A stretch of DNA of 64,000 bases from Bacteroidales bacterium (GTDB taxonomy: Bacteria; Bacteroidota; Bacteroidia; Bacteroidales; Muribaculaceae). Shown here piece after piece: positions 9,169-17,657 of this stretch (its first letter is position 1; the number at the start of each line of letters is the position of its first letter). The notes beneath the pieces were generated by a model. That model saw nothing but the letters and a program-made list of their open reading frames with translations, searched no databases and was not told the DNA's origin. The DNA is taken from NCBI GenBank assembly GCA_910575545.1, contig CAJTFH010000002.1, forward strand, positions 62,001 to 126,000. The letters are read 5' to 3'. The position numbers and the translations under genes were made by a program.

Positions 9169-10461
9169 ATGAACCGGACGATTATCATATCGGTTATGCT
9201 GGCAACCATGCAGACCGCAATGGCGCAGATGACACTCAATGATTGTCTCATCTATGCCCGCGACCATGCCCACAAGAACATAATCAACAATTTAGCGACG
9301 GATAAAGCCCGTATCGACAGCCGTATCAGCGCCTCGGCTTTGATGCCGTCGATTGGTCTGTCGGCCGACGGCAATATCAGTTTCGGCCGCAATATCGACC
9401 CTGAGACCAACACATATGATAACAAAAAGACCCTCTATACCGGCTTCGGCCTCAACATGTCGATTCCGCTGTTCGACGGGCTTGTGAGCATCAACAATCT
9501 CAAAGCGGCCCGAACCCGGCGCCGCAGGATGGAGAAATCTGCCGAAGCCGAGGCCGACATCGTTTCAATCGAAGTAATCAAATCGTTCTATAACGTTTCG
9601 TTCTGCAAAGCCATGGTGGCACAGATTGAGGAGCAGCTCGCCCGCGACCGTAAGACCATGATGGCAACAGAGCGGGGCGAACAGCTTGGCACCAAAAGCG
9701 GGGCTGATGTGGCCGAAATACGGGCTATCTTGGCAAACGACGAATATGAACTCACCAACCAGCGCAATCTGCTCGCAAAAGCCTATCTTCAACTGCGCGG
9801 GGCGATGGGGATGGAGATCTCGACTGAACCGTTGGATTTAGTCGAAACGGAATATGAGGCTGAACCTGTGGCCGGTTTCATCCATCCGCGACTCGAGGAA
9901 GCGTTGATGGCTGTGAAGGAGAGCCGTTATAACCTCAGGGCTGCCAAAGGGGCTTTCTCCCCACGGATATCGCTCAGTGCCGGAGCGTCAACCTCATATT
10001 ATAAGATGATTGGCGACCATTTTCCTGCACCGGGCTTCTCCCGGCAGTTGCGCGACAACATGGGGCAATATATAGGTCTTTCGGTGAGTATCCCTTTGTT
10101 CACCGGGCTTGCCACGGCTAACAAAGTGAAACGCGCCGGAATAGAACTGGCCACCTGCCGGACACAGCTCGAACAGACCCGCTACGATATAGAGCGACAA
10201 AAAACAGAAGCCCGGCTTGACTACCGCGCCTCCGCTGAGGAATTTGTCTCGGCACAGGCCAGGCTTGATGCCGAACAGTTGGCCTACAATGCCATCCGGC
10301 GCAAGTTCGAGCTGGGTAGCGCATCGGCGATAGACCTCTACACATCCGGCGCTAAACTGGCCTCGGCACGGGCCGCCCTTGAAGGGAAACGCATCAACAG
10401 GATAATATGCCGCATTACCCTCGGATATTATCTCGGCGAAAAACTGATTCACGAAAAATAA
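9169..10461 (+). CDS. TolC-family outer-membrane efflux channel (efflux module 1)
   Basis: 430 residues from the ATG at 9169. An in-frame ATG at 9094 exists, but only the 9169 start puts a normal signal peptide (MNRTIIISVMLATMQTAMAQ) at the N-terminus. The mature part begins with the usual MTLNDCLIYARDHAHKN segment and alternates long helices with beta segments (IGLSADGNISFGRN, SIPLFDGLVSINNLKAA, RISLSAGASTSYYKM, SIPLFTGLATANKVKRA), which is the duplicated TolC pattern. It forms the outer-membrane exit of the tripartite pump whose adaptor, ATPase and permease follow on the same strand. Only 76 bp separate it from hlyD, and that gap carries a hairpin and a half copy of a palindrome found at 15.3 kb. 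Confidence 0.92.
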   Translation: MNRTIIISVMLATMQTAMAQMTLNDCLIYARDHAHKNIINNLATDKARIDSRISASALMPSIGLSADGNISFGRNIDPETNTYDNKKTLYTGFGLNMSIPLFDGLVSINNLKAARTRRRRMEKSAEAEADIVSIEVIKSFYNVSFCKAMVAQIEEQLARDRKTMMATERGEQLGTKSGADVAEIRAILANDEYELTNQRNLLAKAYLQLRGAMGMEISTEPLDLVETEYEAEPVAGFIHPRLEEALMAVKESRYNLRAAKGAFSPRISLSAGASTSYYKMIGDHFPAPGFSRQLRDNMGQYIGLSVSIPLFTGLATANKVKRAGIELATCRTQLEQTRYDIERQKTEARLDYRASAEEFVSAQARLDAEQLAYNAIRRKFELGSASAIDLYTSGAKLASARAALEGKRINRIICRITLGYYLGEKLIHEK

Positions 10462-10518
10462 GAGATTGTCTAAAAAATCTCTCTCCGATAATATAAAATA
10501 ATTTTGACGACTTACTTG
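10461..10518 (+). repeat. Hairpin and half-palindrome in the tolC-hlyD gap
   Basis: Just after the tolC stop, AGAGATT and AATCTCT form a stem of 7 bp around GTCTAAA. Downstream, 10498-10518 reads AATAATTTTGACGACTTACTT, a one-base variant of the right arm of the perfect hairpin at 15295-15348; both are followed within a few bases by ATCCCTGAT. The hairpin may attenuate read-through into hlyD. Confidence 0.5.
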
Positions 10519-10537
10519 ACCAACGATAATCCCTGAT

Positions 10538-11788
10538 ATGGATAAAGAGATAAAACCCCGCTATCCCCTGCTCAAAAAGTATGGTCTGCCTGTCGGTATG
10601 GCTGTACTCTTGGCCGTAGTGGCCATATGGGCAATCGCCAAAGGCGGCACTTCGAGCTATAAGGCAGATACGTCGGCAATTATAATTGATGATGTGACAT
10701 TCGGCGCGTTTAATGATTATGTGCGCATCAATGGCCGTGTGGAAACAGGGGTCGTAGTGCAAGTATCGGCTTTGGAGACCGGTCTGGTGGAGAGGAAATG
10801 GGCCGAGGAAGGTGCGATGGTCAAAGCGGGCGACATAATCCTCACCTTGCGCAACCCCAATCTGCAACAGCAGATTCTTGACTCGGAATCGCAGTTGGCT
10901 GAAAAGCAGAACATGCTTCGCGACACTGAGATTGCGATGGAAAAGGAGAGGCTGCAGGTGAAACAGAACTTGCTGTCGACGCGCACCGACCTCACCCGCA
11001 AGCGCCGCCTGATGCAGCAGCAACAGACCCTTTATGCCGAAAACCTGACTCCCCGCGAAGAATATCTCAAAGCTGAGGAAGATTATAAGCTCGCGTTGGA
11101 AAGCCTTAACCTGCTTGAAGAGCGGCTGCGCCAGGATTCCCTCTACCGTTGCGTGCAGGTGGGTATGATGCGCGAAAGCCTGCGCAACATGCAGGAAAAT
11201 TTCACCCTTGTGCGACAACGTGCCGACAACCTCAACATCCGCGCGTCGCATTCCGGGCAGCTCGGTAGCCTCACTGCGGAGTTGGGACAGAGCATAGCCG
11301 CCGGGCAGCAGGTGGGGCAGATTAACATTCTCGACAACTACAAGATAGCCGTTACCATCGACGAGCATTATATCGACCGTGTGTCTTCAGGGCTGAAAGG
11401 CCGTTTCGAGCGGCAGGGGGCAACCTATGGAGTTGCTGTCAGTAAAGTCTATCCTGAGGTTGCGCAGGGCGCCTTCAAGGCCGACCTTGTAATCATAGGT
11501 GCGATTCCTGATAATATAAGGGTAGGGCAGACCTGTGCCATAGAACTGCAACTGGGCGAACCGTCGCAGTGCGTGATGGTGCCGCGCGGCTCCTTTTTCC
11601 AGACCAGCGGAGGCCATTGGGTATATGTGGTTGACCCCGACGGAAAATCAGCCACAAAACGCCCAATTAAAATTGGCCGCCAGAATCCCCGGTACTACGA
11701 AGTTATAGAAGGCCTTTCCCGGGGAGAGAAGATAATCACCAGCTCATATGCCAATTTCGGCGAGGCCGACAGAATCATCCTTGACTAA
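10538..11788 (+). CDS. HlyD/MacA-family periplasmic adaptor (efflux module 1)
   Basis: 416 residues. A single transmembrane anchor at about 14-34 (KYGLPVGMAVLLAVVAIWAI) is followed by a periplasmic adaptor: a lipoyl half-motif (ETGLVERKWAEEGAMVKAGDIILTL), a long coiled-coil hairpin (about 105-225, rich in Gln, Glu, Leu and Arg), the second lipoyl half (NLNIRASHSGQLGSL) and beta-barrel and membrane-proximal domains (VMVPRGSFFQTSGGHWVYVV, GLSRGEKIITSSY). It links the MacB-like permease to TolC. It follows tolC in the same direction and is followed by the ATPase after a 241-bp gap, longer than expected inside an operon, which contains an inverted repeat. Confidence 0.92.
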   Translation: MDKEIKPRYPLLKKYGLPVGMAVLLAVVAIWAIAKGGTSSYKADTSAIIIDDVTFGAFNDYVRINGRVETGVVVQVSALETGLVERKWAEEGAMVKAGDIILTLRNPNLQQQILDSESQLAEKQNMLRDTEIAMEKERLQVKQNLLSTRTDLTRKRRLMQQQQTLYAENLTPREEYLKAEEDYKLALESLNLLEERLRQDSLYRCVQVGMMRESLRNMQENFTLVRQRADNLNIRASHSGQLGSLTAELGQSIAAGQQVGQINILDNYKIAVTIDEHYIDRVSSGLKGRFERQGATYGVAVSKVYPEVAQGAFKADLVIIGAIPDNIRVGQTCAIELQLGEPSQCVMVPRGSFFQTSGGHWVYVVDPDGKSATKRPIKIGRQNPRYYEVIEGLSRGEKIITSSYANFGEADRIILD

Positions 11789-11792
11789 TCTT

Positions 11793-11920
11793 GAGGGTGT
11801 GTCATAATGGCTCATCTGGGTCGTCGCCCGAGGGCTTCGGGTTCGGTCATTGACCTTAGTCAACTCCCTTCACCCTCACCCTCAGGCTCCTACCATCTGA
11901 ACCATTCTGACAGCACCCTC
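11793..11920. repeat. MITE-like imperfect inverted repeat between hlyD and the ABC ATPase
   Basis: The left arm 11793-11819 (begins GAGGGTGTGTCATAATGG) pairs with the right arm 11893-11920 (ends CCATTCTGACAGCACCCTC) at about 23 of 28 positions. The interior holds a nested CCCGA/TCGGG hairpin and no ORF. It may be a small non-autonomous element or an attenuator within the efflux operon. The 100 bp after it up to 12029 hold nothing I recognise. Confidence 0.5.
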
Positions 11921-12029
11921 TCCATCCGGATGCCAAAAAGGCGTTGGTCGAATTTCGACACAACGCCACAATAAAAGCTTTAATAATTAAGTCTATCCAT
12001 CTGATTCAACAACAAACACTTGATTTAAT

Positions 12030-12713
12030 ATGAAACTCGAAATCAAAAATCTGAAAAAGCTGTTCCGCACCGACACTGTTGAAACCGCAGCGCTGAATAA
12101 TGTTTCGTTCACAGTCAACGATGGCGACTTTGTTGCTGTCATGGGGCCTTCGGGGTGTGGCAAATCGACCCTGCTGAATATCCTGGGTCTGCTCGACAAC
12201 CCCACGGCCGGAAGCTACAGAATCGACGGCTTGGAGGTGGCCGGTCTGCGTGAGAGTGAACGCACATCTTTCCGCAAAGGGCGCATCGGATTCGTTTTCC
12301 AGTCGTTTAACCTTATCGACGATATGAATGTGCGCGACAACATCATGTTGCCGCTCAACAACCTTAGTCTTTCAAAGGATGAGAAAAAAAAACGGGTGGA
12401 TGAAGCCATGCGCCGTATGGGCATATCACACCGCGACCGCCATTATCCCTCGCAGCTGTCGGGCGGCCAGCAGCAGCGTGTTGCCATAGCGCGTGCCATA
12501 GTGTCGCGGCCGGGGCTGATTCTTGCCGACGAACCTACAGGTAACCTCGACTCGAAAAACGGCAGTGAGGTCATAAACCTCCTGTCGCAGCTCCATCGCG
12601 AAGGGGCTACTATAGTCATGGTGACACACTCGACCAAAGACGCTTCCCATGCAGATTACATCATTAATCTTTTCGACGGACAAGTGGTTGAAAATCTTAA
12701 TGATAAAATGTGA
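12030..12713 (+). CDS. ABC transporter ATP-binding protein, MacB/LolD type (efflux module 1)
   Basis: 227 residues, a single nucleotide-binding domain. Walker A is GPSGCGKST (39-47), the Q-loop lies in FVFQSFNLI, the signature is [14 protein letters not shown], Walker B is [13 protein letters not shown] and the H-loop is VTHS. The GNLDS form is typical of the LolD/MacB/FtsE subfamily, which work with FtsX-type permeases as mechanotransmission pumps. The stop codon overlaps the first possible start of the permease gene (ATGTGA), so the pair is translationally coupled. Confidence 0.95.
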   Translation: MKLEIKNLKKLFRTDTVETAALNNVSFTVNDGDFVAVMGPSGCGKSTLLNILGLLDNPTAGSYRIDGLEVAGLRESERTSFRKGRIGFVFQSFNLIDDMNVRDNIMLPLNNLSLSKDEKKKRVDEAMRRMGISHRDRHYPSQLSGGQQQRVAIARAIVSRPGLILADEPTGNLDSKNGSEVINLLSQLHREGATIVMVTHSTKDASHADYIINLFDGQVVENLNDKM

Positions 12714-15127
12714 AATCCTACTCGCCAACCACCAATAAACAACTTGCAGCCATGTTTAGATTTTTCACCTCCGACTTCCGGCGTAATGTGATAAAACTGT
12801 TATGCCTTACTGTCGGGCTTGCATTGGGTTTTGTTTTGGTCGCCAAAATCTATCTTGAAACCAGTTTCGATGCATTCTATCCTCACGCAGACAGGATTTA
12901 TCTGGTAACCGAAAATTTCACCCAGAATGGTGAATATAGCGAATACCAGCGTACTCCCGGGGCGATAGCTCCTGGACTAAAGGGCTATTCCCCGCAGGTT
13001 GAGGCGGCTACACGCCACACTGTGATGTTCGGTCTGACTGCGGTCAAGCTTCGTGACGGGCGTAGTTTCGGCACCGATGGGATATATCTTGCCGACAGCT
13101 GCCATTTTGATGTGCTTGAACGGAGAATTATCACCGGCGATCCACACCGGGTGCTTGCGGTGAAGCACCAATGTATGATTCCTCAATCGCTGGCTGAGAA
13201 AATCGGGGGAGACCCTGTAGGTATGGAAATCTCGGTGCCTTCGTTGTCAGACAGCTACTGGGCGACTATCGGAGGGATATATGAGGATTATCCTTTGAAC
13301 TCGTCGGTCGGTAATGCTATTATGCTGTCACTTCCGACGATAGGTACTTTCATGCACGACGGCACCGGCAATTGGTTGGGAAATGACTGTTATTACAGTT
13401 ATGTGAAACTTGTTGAAGGGGCTTCGGTTTCCGACGTCACACCGAATTTGCCGAAAATGCTCGCCGACAATATTCCTGCGGATGTTCTCGAAATGTGTCA
13501 TTTCAATCTCGGTATGCTACCGCTGACCGAGTTCCACAGTCTAAATGCAGGAGTGAAGACCATGACCTGGATACTGGCGGTTCTGGCCGTCATCGTGCTT
13601 GCTGGTTCTGCATTGAACTACCTGTTGATTGTAATAGGCCAGATGGGGCGCCGCGAAAAAGAGATGGCTATCCGCAAGTGCTACGGCACAGGCAATCCAC
13701 GCCTGTTTGCCCGCATCATCTGTGAAAGTCTCTTTTTCCTGGCGGTGTCAATGGTATTGGCTATCCTCGTGGTGTTATGCTTCTCTGATGAGTGCCGCCG
13801 GTTATTGGGCTATTCAGCCGAAGAACTTCTGTCTACTGGAAGAGTCTGGGGTGTGGAACTGTTTGTCTGCCTGTGTCTGCTGGTGATTACCGGAATAATC
13901 CCGGCATGGATGTATTGCCGCACACCGGTTGCACATGCATTCCGCCAAAACGCCAACTCCCGCCGCAGGTGGAAACTGGGATTGCTGGCCATCCAGTTTG
14001 CCGCCTCTGCATTGCTGGTCTGCCTGTTGTCGCTTGTCATCCGCCAATACCGCATGATAACCAATGGCGACATGGGATATGAATATGAGAATCTCGCTTC
14101 GGTATCACTCGACGGTATTCAGCTGCAGACACGTGCTGCCATATACGATGAACTCAAACGGCTTGGATGCGTGGTATCAGTCTCCTCGGCATACCATGAT
14201 TTTGCAACACGTGCCAGCGGCAATAACGTCTGGATTAATGAGGATAGCGAGGATAAGACCGTCAATGTAGCCGACATGTATTATGCAGATTCCGAAATCA
14301 TTGAAACAATGGGATTCAAGCTGTTGCAGGGAGAGACCTTCAGGGAAACAGCCGATACTTGCACCCGTCAGGTGATAGTTGAGGAAAGGTTTATCGATGT
14401 GCTTAATAAATTAGGAGTCGAAGGCCGCGACATCGTGGGGAAGACTTTCAATATAACTGAACATGACGGGTTGGACGGCACGAGTGAGTTCACAATCTGC
14501 GGTGTCATAGGAAACATCCGCCGAGGCGGCTACAGCGGAGACACCGCCGACAGTAGAGCCGGCGTATTGTTTCCCTCAGGCGGGGGACATGTGGATCACC
14601 TGATTTATGTCAGATTCAGACACCTCACTCCTGAAGCGTTGAGAAGCGCCCAGGAAGTGATAGACAGGTTCGCACCTGACCGGGAGGTTTATATCGTACC
14701 GTTTAAAAACAATGTAGATGCATTAAACGCTCCCGTTGAGCGGTTCGGCACATCGGTGATGATTGCAGGAGTAGCCATTCTGCTGATTACGGTTATCGGT
14801 CTGGTGGGTTATATGACCGACGAGGTTCAGCGGCGCTCAAAGGAGATTGCCATACGCAAAGTCAATGGCACATCGGTCAGCGGCATCCTGGGCCTGTTGT
14901 GTCTCGACATGTTGAAAGTGGCGGTTCCCTCGCTTCTGCTCGGCGGAGCGGCAGCCGTCATCATCGGGCGTGGATGGCTGGCCCAGTTCACCGACCAGGT
15001 ATCGCTCTCCCCCCTCGCCATGGCACTTTGCCTTACCATGCTGCTTTTGCTCATCCTTGCAGTAGTCATAACCGATTCACTCAAAGTAGCCCGCAGCACC
15101 CCCGTCAGCTATCTCCGCAACGAATAG
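12710..15127 (+). CDS. MacB/FtsX-type ABC permease (efflux module 1)
   Basis: 805 residues from the ATG overlapping the ATPase stop; an internal ATG at 12752 (MFRFFTSDFRRN) gives 791 residues and a more usual N-terminus. It has the eight-helix double-FtsX layout: a helix near 30-45, a periplasmic MacB-type domain (about 60-285), three helices (about 288-410) with the coupling motif GRREKEMAIRKCYGT, a second helix and periplasmic domain (about 425-665), and a last FtsX unit containing RRSKEIAIRKVNGTS. Both cytoplasmic EMAIRK/EIAIRK loops are intact. It probably exports an envelope-active compound or peptide across both membranes with the TolC and HlyD partners. Substrate unknown. Confidence 0.92.
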   Translation: MKSYSPTTNKQLAAMFRFFTSDFRRNVIKLLCLTVGLALGFVLVAKIYLETSFDAFYPHADRIYLVTENFTQNGEYSEYQRTPGAIAPGLKGYSPQVEAATRHTVMFGLTAVKLRDGRSFGTDGIYLADSCHFDVLERRIITGDPHRVLAVKHQCMIPQSLAEKIGGDPVGMEISVPSLSDSYWATIGGIYEDYPLNSSVGNAIMLSLPTIGTFMHDGTGNWLGNDCYYSYVKLVEGASVSDVTPNLPKMLADNIPADVLEMCHFNLGMLPLTEFHSLNAGVKTMTWILAVLAVIVLAGSALNYLLIVIGQMGRREKEMAIRKCYGTGNPRLFARIICESLFFLAVSMVLAILVVLCFSDECRRLLGYSAEELLSTGRVWGVELFVCLCLLVITGIIPAWMYCRTPVAHAFRQNANSRRRWKLGLLAIQFAASALLVCLLSLVIRQYRMITNGDMGYEYENLASVSLDGIQLQTRAAIYDELKRLGCVVSVSSAYHDFATRASGNNVWINEDSEDKTVNVADMYYADSEIIETMGFKLLQGETFRETADTCTRQVIVEERFIDVLNKLGVEGRDIVGKTFNITEHDGLDGTSEFTICGVIGNIRRGGYSGDTADSRAGVLFPSGGGHVDHLIYVRFRHLTPEALRSAQEVIDRFAPDREVYIVPFKNNVDALNAPVERFGTSVMIAGVAILLITVIGLVGYMTDEVQRRSKEIAIRKVNGTSVSGILGLLCLDMLKVAVPSLLLGGAAAVIIGRGWLAQFTDQVSLSPLAMALCLTMLLLLILAVVITDSLKVARSTPVSYLRNE

Positions 15128-15150
15128 CCCTGCTTCGCCAACTATCCGGT

Positions 15151-15349
15151 AAGTAAGTTACAATAGTTCGGTAAAATTTGCATATTCAATTGAATATCAA
15201 TAAGATACAACAACAATTCAATATCGATGCAAACTATTGTGTATCAGTGCGATACAGCTATGCCTGCTCAAAAATTACCGAACTGTTGTAAGTTAAGTAA
15301 GTCATCAAAATTATTCAGATCTGACGTAATAATTTTGATGACTTACTTA
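15151..15349. repeat. AT-rich cluster of nested palindromes, including a perfect 21-bp hairpin
   Basis: Three nested structures are visible. (1) 15154-15180 and 15268-15295 form an imperfect inverted repeat (about 24 of 27; core TTCGGTAAAATTTG against CAAAAATTACCGAAC). (2) Within its loop lie a perfect 16-bp palindrome ATATTCAATTGAATAT (15182-15197) and GTATC/GATAC (15241-15255). (3) 15295-15315 and 15328-15348 are perfect 21-bp inverted arms around a 12-base loop. No ORF is present. The cluster marks the boundary between the efflux operon and the R-M genes. Confidence 0.75.
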
Positions 15350-15629
15350 TCCCTGATTACACCGATAAAGCTATAATCACCTCTTTAAAAGAGGGTGAAG
15401 TCATCTTGACCGTGAAGTTATCTTGACTTTTTCTTAATATGCTTTTTCTTCGGGTTTTGTGATTTTTTCAACTTTCTGTGTTCGTCGTCGGTCACGATGC
15501 ACGCATCGTTCCCTCATAGACTTGCGGAAACCTCTCCAAAGAACCTCTCAATCCATATCTGGGTTAAGTTTAAACACACTTTGGAACGTCACAGTATCTG
15601 TGGCTATGTTTTGATGGGATTAAAGGTTA
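15350..15629. other. Non-coding stretch between palindrome cluster and restriction gene
   Basis: No complete gene is seen. On the minus strand about 15425-15520 can be read as a Lys-rich tail (VTDDEHRKLKK... then KKKHIKKKSR and stop) interrupted upstream by a stop codon, which could be the decayed end of an older gene. I cannot name it. A TTTAAACACACTTTGG segment at about 15569-15584 resembles the repeat arm at 22482-22501. Confidence 0.25.
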
Positions 15630-16511
15630 TCACTGATTCATAAATTCGCATATATGCGTGTTTGAGGACAGAATCCCATCTGTAAGGCCTTTTCTTATGA
15701 TATTTTTAATGAAATCATGCTCCGTAGGATACTCATTTACTTTTGCGCCGCCAATCATTCGGTTTATGCCTTCTATTGTTGTGCTTTTGATGTTGTCAAA
15801 AGCCAATGCCCATGCCGATCCGTTCCATCTCAAGTCGAATGAACAGAAATCAATGGGTAATTGGGGGTTGCTGTCTTCAAGCATTGAACAGTCGGAGGTG
15901 GTCCGGAGATATTCCATCGCTAAATTCTGAACGACGAACACGATTTTTCTTTTCCAGCTTTCAACTATTTTTCCTTTTTTATAGGCTTGCTGCATCATTG
16001 TTTTGGTAAATTCATTTGCCCAGTTTATGCCATATGTGTAGGCTTTTCCTGAGTAATGACCGGTAGATAGCAGTTCGCGCACATACGGGTATGGTGTTCC
16101 GGTGGTGCCTGCGGCTTGTATTTCCACACAGAGGAAATCTTTGACTACATCAAAGTCGTCGACTTCCACAGCAACATAGTCGACATTTCCTCCTACACCG
16201 ATGTTGACTTCCTGAATCCATTTCACGTTTTTCCAATCAGAGAGATATTTTTGCCTGATTGTTTCAAACATGGATTCTTCTTTGAATCGTTGCGGGCATA
16301 TGATGACCGGATATATCTCTTTCCCTTTATTGATTGTTGAGCCTAATGAGCAGATACCTACCTTGATTGACGGTTCGCTTTTTCTGGGTTTTACACATGT
16401 TCCCTTTATATACCTGCAATATTGCTGCCGGTAGGCTAATTGCGCAGTTTCCGTGTGGTTTTCAAAATCACAACAGAAAATTTCAATTGGGAATTTTCCG
16501 ATTCTTTTCAT
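15630..16511 (-). CDS. Type II restriction endonuclease, NotI-like family
   Basis: 293 residues. The N-terminal 75 residues hold cysteines at 32, 39, 54 and 72 (QYCRYIKGTCVK, GICSLGS, VIICPQRF) in the spacing style of the NotI family, whose fold contains a Cys4 iron site. The core has Asp111 in GNVDYVAVE and Glu130-x-Gln132 in FLCVEIQAAGT, matching the D...ExQ variant of the PD-(D/E)XK active site used by NotI. The C-terminal part gives no further clue. It overlaps the upstream methyltransferase by 4 bp (ATGA). The recognition site cannot be read from sequence. Codon usage and base composition look more AT-rich than the flanking guaA and efflux genes, which suggests transfer. Confidence 0.75.
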   Translation of the reverse strand: MKRIGKFPIEIFCCDFENHTETAQLAYRQQYCRYIKGTCVKPRKSEPSIKVGICSLGSTINKGKEIYPVIICPQRFKEESMFETIRQKYLSDWKNVKWIQEVNIGVGGNVDYVAVEVDDFDVVKDFLCVEIQAAGTTGTPYPYVRELLSTGHYSGKAYTYGINWANEFTKTMMQQAYKKGKIVESWKRKIVFVVQNLAMEYLRTTSDCSMLEDSNPQLPIDFCSFDLRWNGSAWALAFDNIKSTTIEGINRMIGGAKVNEYPTEHDFIKNIIRKGLTDGILSSNTHICEFMNQ

Positions 16512-17557
16512 GGTTGTAAATGGCGATTTGCTGTTTGTGCGATTCGTTGCTGTGCGCTACGGTGGTATTCTGGGCTGAGTTCAATTCCAACTCCTCTTCG
16601 GCCTAACTTGATGGCGGCAGATACAGTGGTGCCGGTTCCGCTGAATGGATCCAGTACAATTCCGTTTTTTTTGCAGGTGGCCAAAATGGGTATTCTCAGT
16701 AACTCTTCGGGGTAGACGGCGCAATGGGTATCTGTTCTCCAGGTATCCTCGGTAACGATATTCCATACATCTGAAGGTAAATGCCCTTTGGCAGACATCC
16801 GCATGATGTAATATCCACGGTTGACCAGCTCTTTGGCTCTACCGCTTATTTTCGTGTTGTTGCCGTGCCAAGTTCGTTGCGCTCCCCTTATGGTCATTCT
16901 GAAATCGTTTACAAGGCCTGCTCTGATTTCAGCTAATACTTCGTCGAGGGCTTTTTCGGCATTGATTTTTTCCTGTGCTGTGAGTTCGGAGCTTTCCCTG
17001 ATTAACCGGCGGTATTTTTTCCCTGAAACTCCGGTAGAAGAGGTGGTTTTCCCTTCAGCGATTATGGGCATCCTTGATGGCTGAATCCTTATCGCATCGG
17101 CATCGTAGTAATACTTTTTCGACTTGACAAAATGAAAAATGTGTTCATATGAATCTCTTAACCGGTCTTTACAGCTTTGGGTGCCTTTTAATTGATGCCA
17201 TATGACGTCATTGCGCATTATCCATCCGCGGTCCATCAAGGCAATCGCCACACGCCATGGCATTCCGATTAATCGTTTGTCAACATATTTATCGCCCAGA
17301 TTCAGCCATAGGGAACCATCTTTTTTAAGAACCCGCTTTACTTCAACAAACACTGCCATCAAGGCGTCTACATATTGGGCGAATGTAGATTCATTGCCTA
17401 TTTCAAATTCACTCTCCTCATTGTCATATGCCCGCATACCCCAATATGGAGGAGATGTAACTACACAATCTATCGATTCTCTATCCATTTCTTTTAAAAC
17501 AGATAGGCAATCGCCTAAGATAAAGTTCGACCGGATATTATCTTCAATAGGTTTCAT
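16508..17557 (-). CDS. Site-specific DNA methyltransferase (amino-MTase, beta class) of the R-M pair
   Basis: 349 residues. Catalytic motif IV is TSPPYW at 34-39 (VVTSPPYWGMRAYDN). Near the C-terminus comes the AdoMet-binding motif I DPFSGTGTT (303-311), then RRGVGIELSPEYHRSAQQRI. Motif IV before motif I is the beta-class order, and SPPYW is seen in both N4-cytosine and N6-adenine enzymes, so the modified base is not certain. It is the first gene of the pair, with the nuclease coupled behind it, an order that lets protection precede cutting. No separate control (C) protein or specificity subunit is present. Confidence 0.88.
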   Translation of the reverse strand: MKPIEDNIRSNFILGDCLSVLKEMDRESIDCVVTSPPYWGMRAYDNEESEFEIGNESTFAQYVDALMAVFVEVKRVLKKDGSLWLNLGDKYVDKRLIGMPWRVAIALMDRGWIMRNDVIWHQLKGTQSCKDRLRDSYEHIFHFVKSKKYYYDADAIRIQPSRMPIIAEGKTTSSTGVSGKKYRRLIRESSELTAQEKINAEKALDEVLAEIRAGLVNDFRMTIRGAQRTWHGNNTKISGRAKELVNRGYYIMRMSAKGHLPSDVWNIVTEDTWRTDTHCAVYPEELLRIPILATCKKNGIVLDPFSGTGTTVSAAIKLGRRGVGIELSPEYHRSAQQRIAQTANRHLQP

Positions 17558-17586
17558 CCTTTAAAGGTGGCATTGTTAAATGAGCA

Positions 17587-17620
17587 ATCGCGACCGCCAA
17601 TGATAATCAGCGGTCGCGAT
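17587..17620 (-). terminator. Hairpin after guaA
   Basis: ATCGCGACCGC (17587-17597) pairs perfectly with GCGGTCGCGAT (17610-17620) around a 12-base loop, 38 bp beyond the guaA stop. The downstream T-tract is weak, but the GC-rich 11-bp stem in the gap between guaA and the methyltransferase fits a terminator. Confidence 0.6.
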
Positions 17621-17657
17621 GGATACGACCATATGGTGGAAAATTTGCTTTGGGCAA

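Noticed and set aside
10415-11368. Open frame of 317 codons on the minus strand over hlyD
   Set aside because: Shadow of the HlyD adaptor; no recognisable motif, while the plus frame has a complete adaptor architecture.
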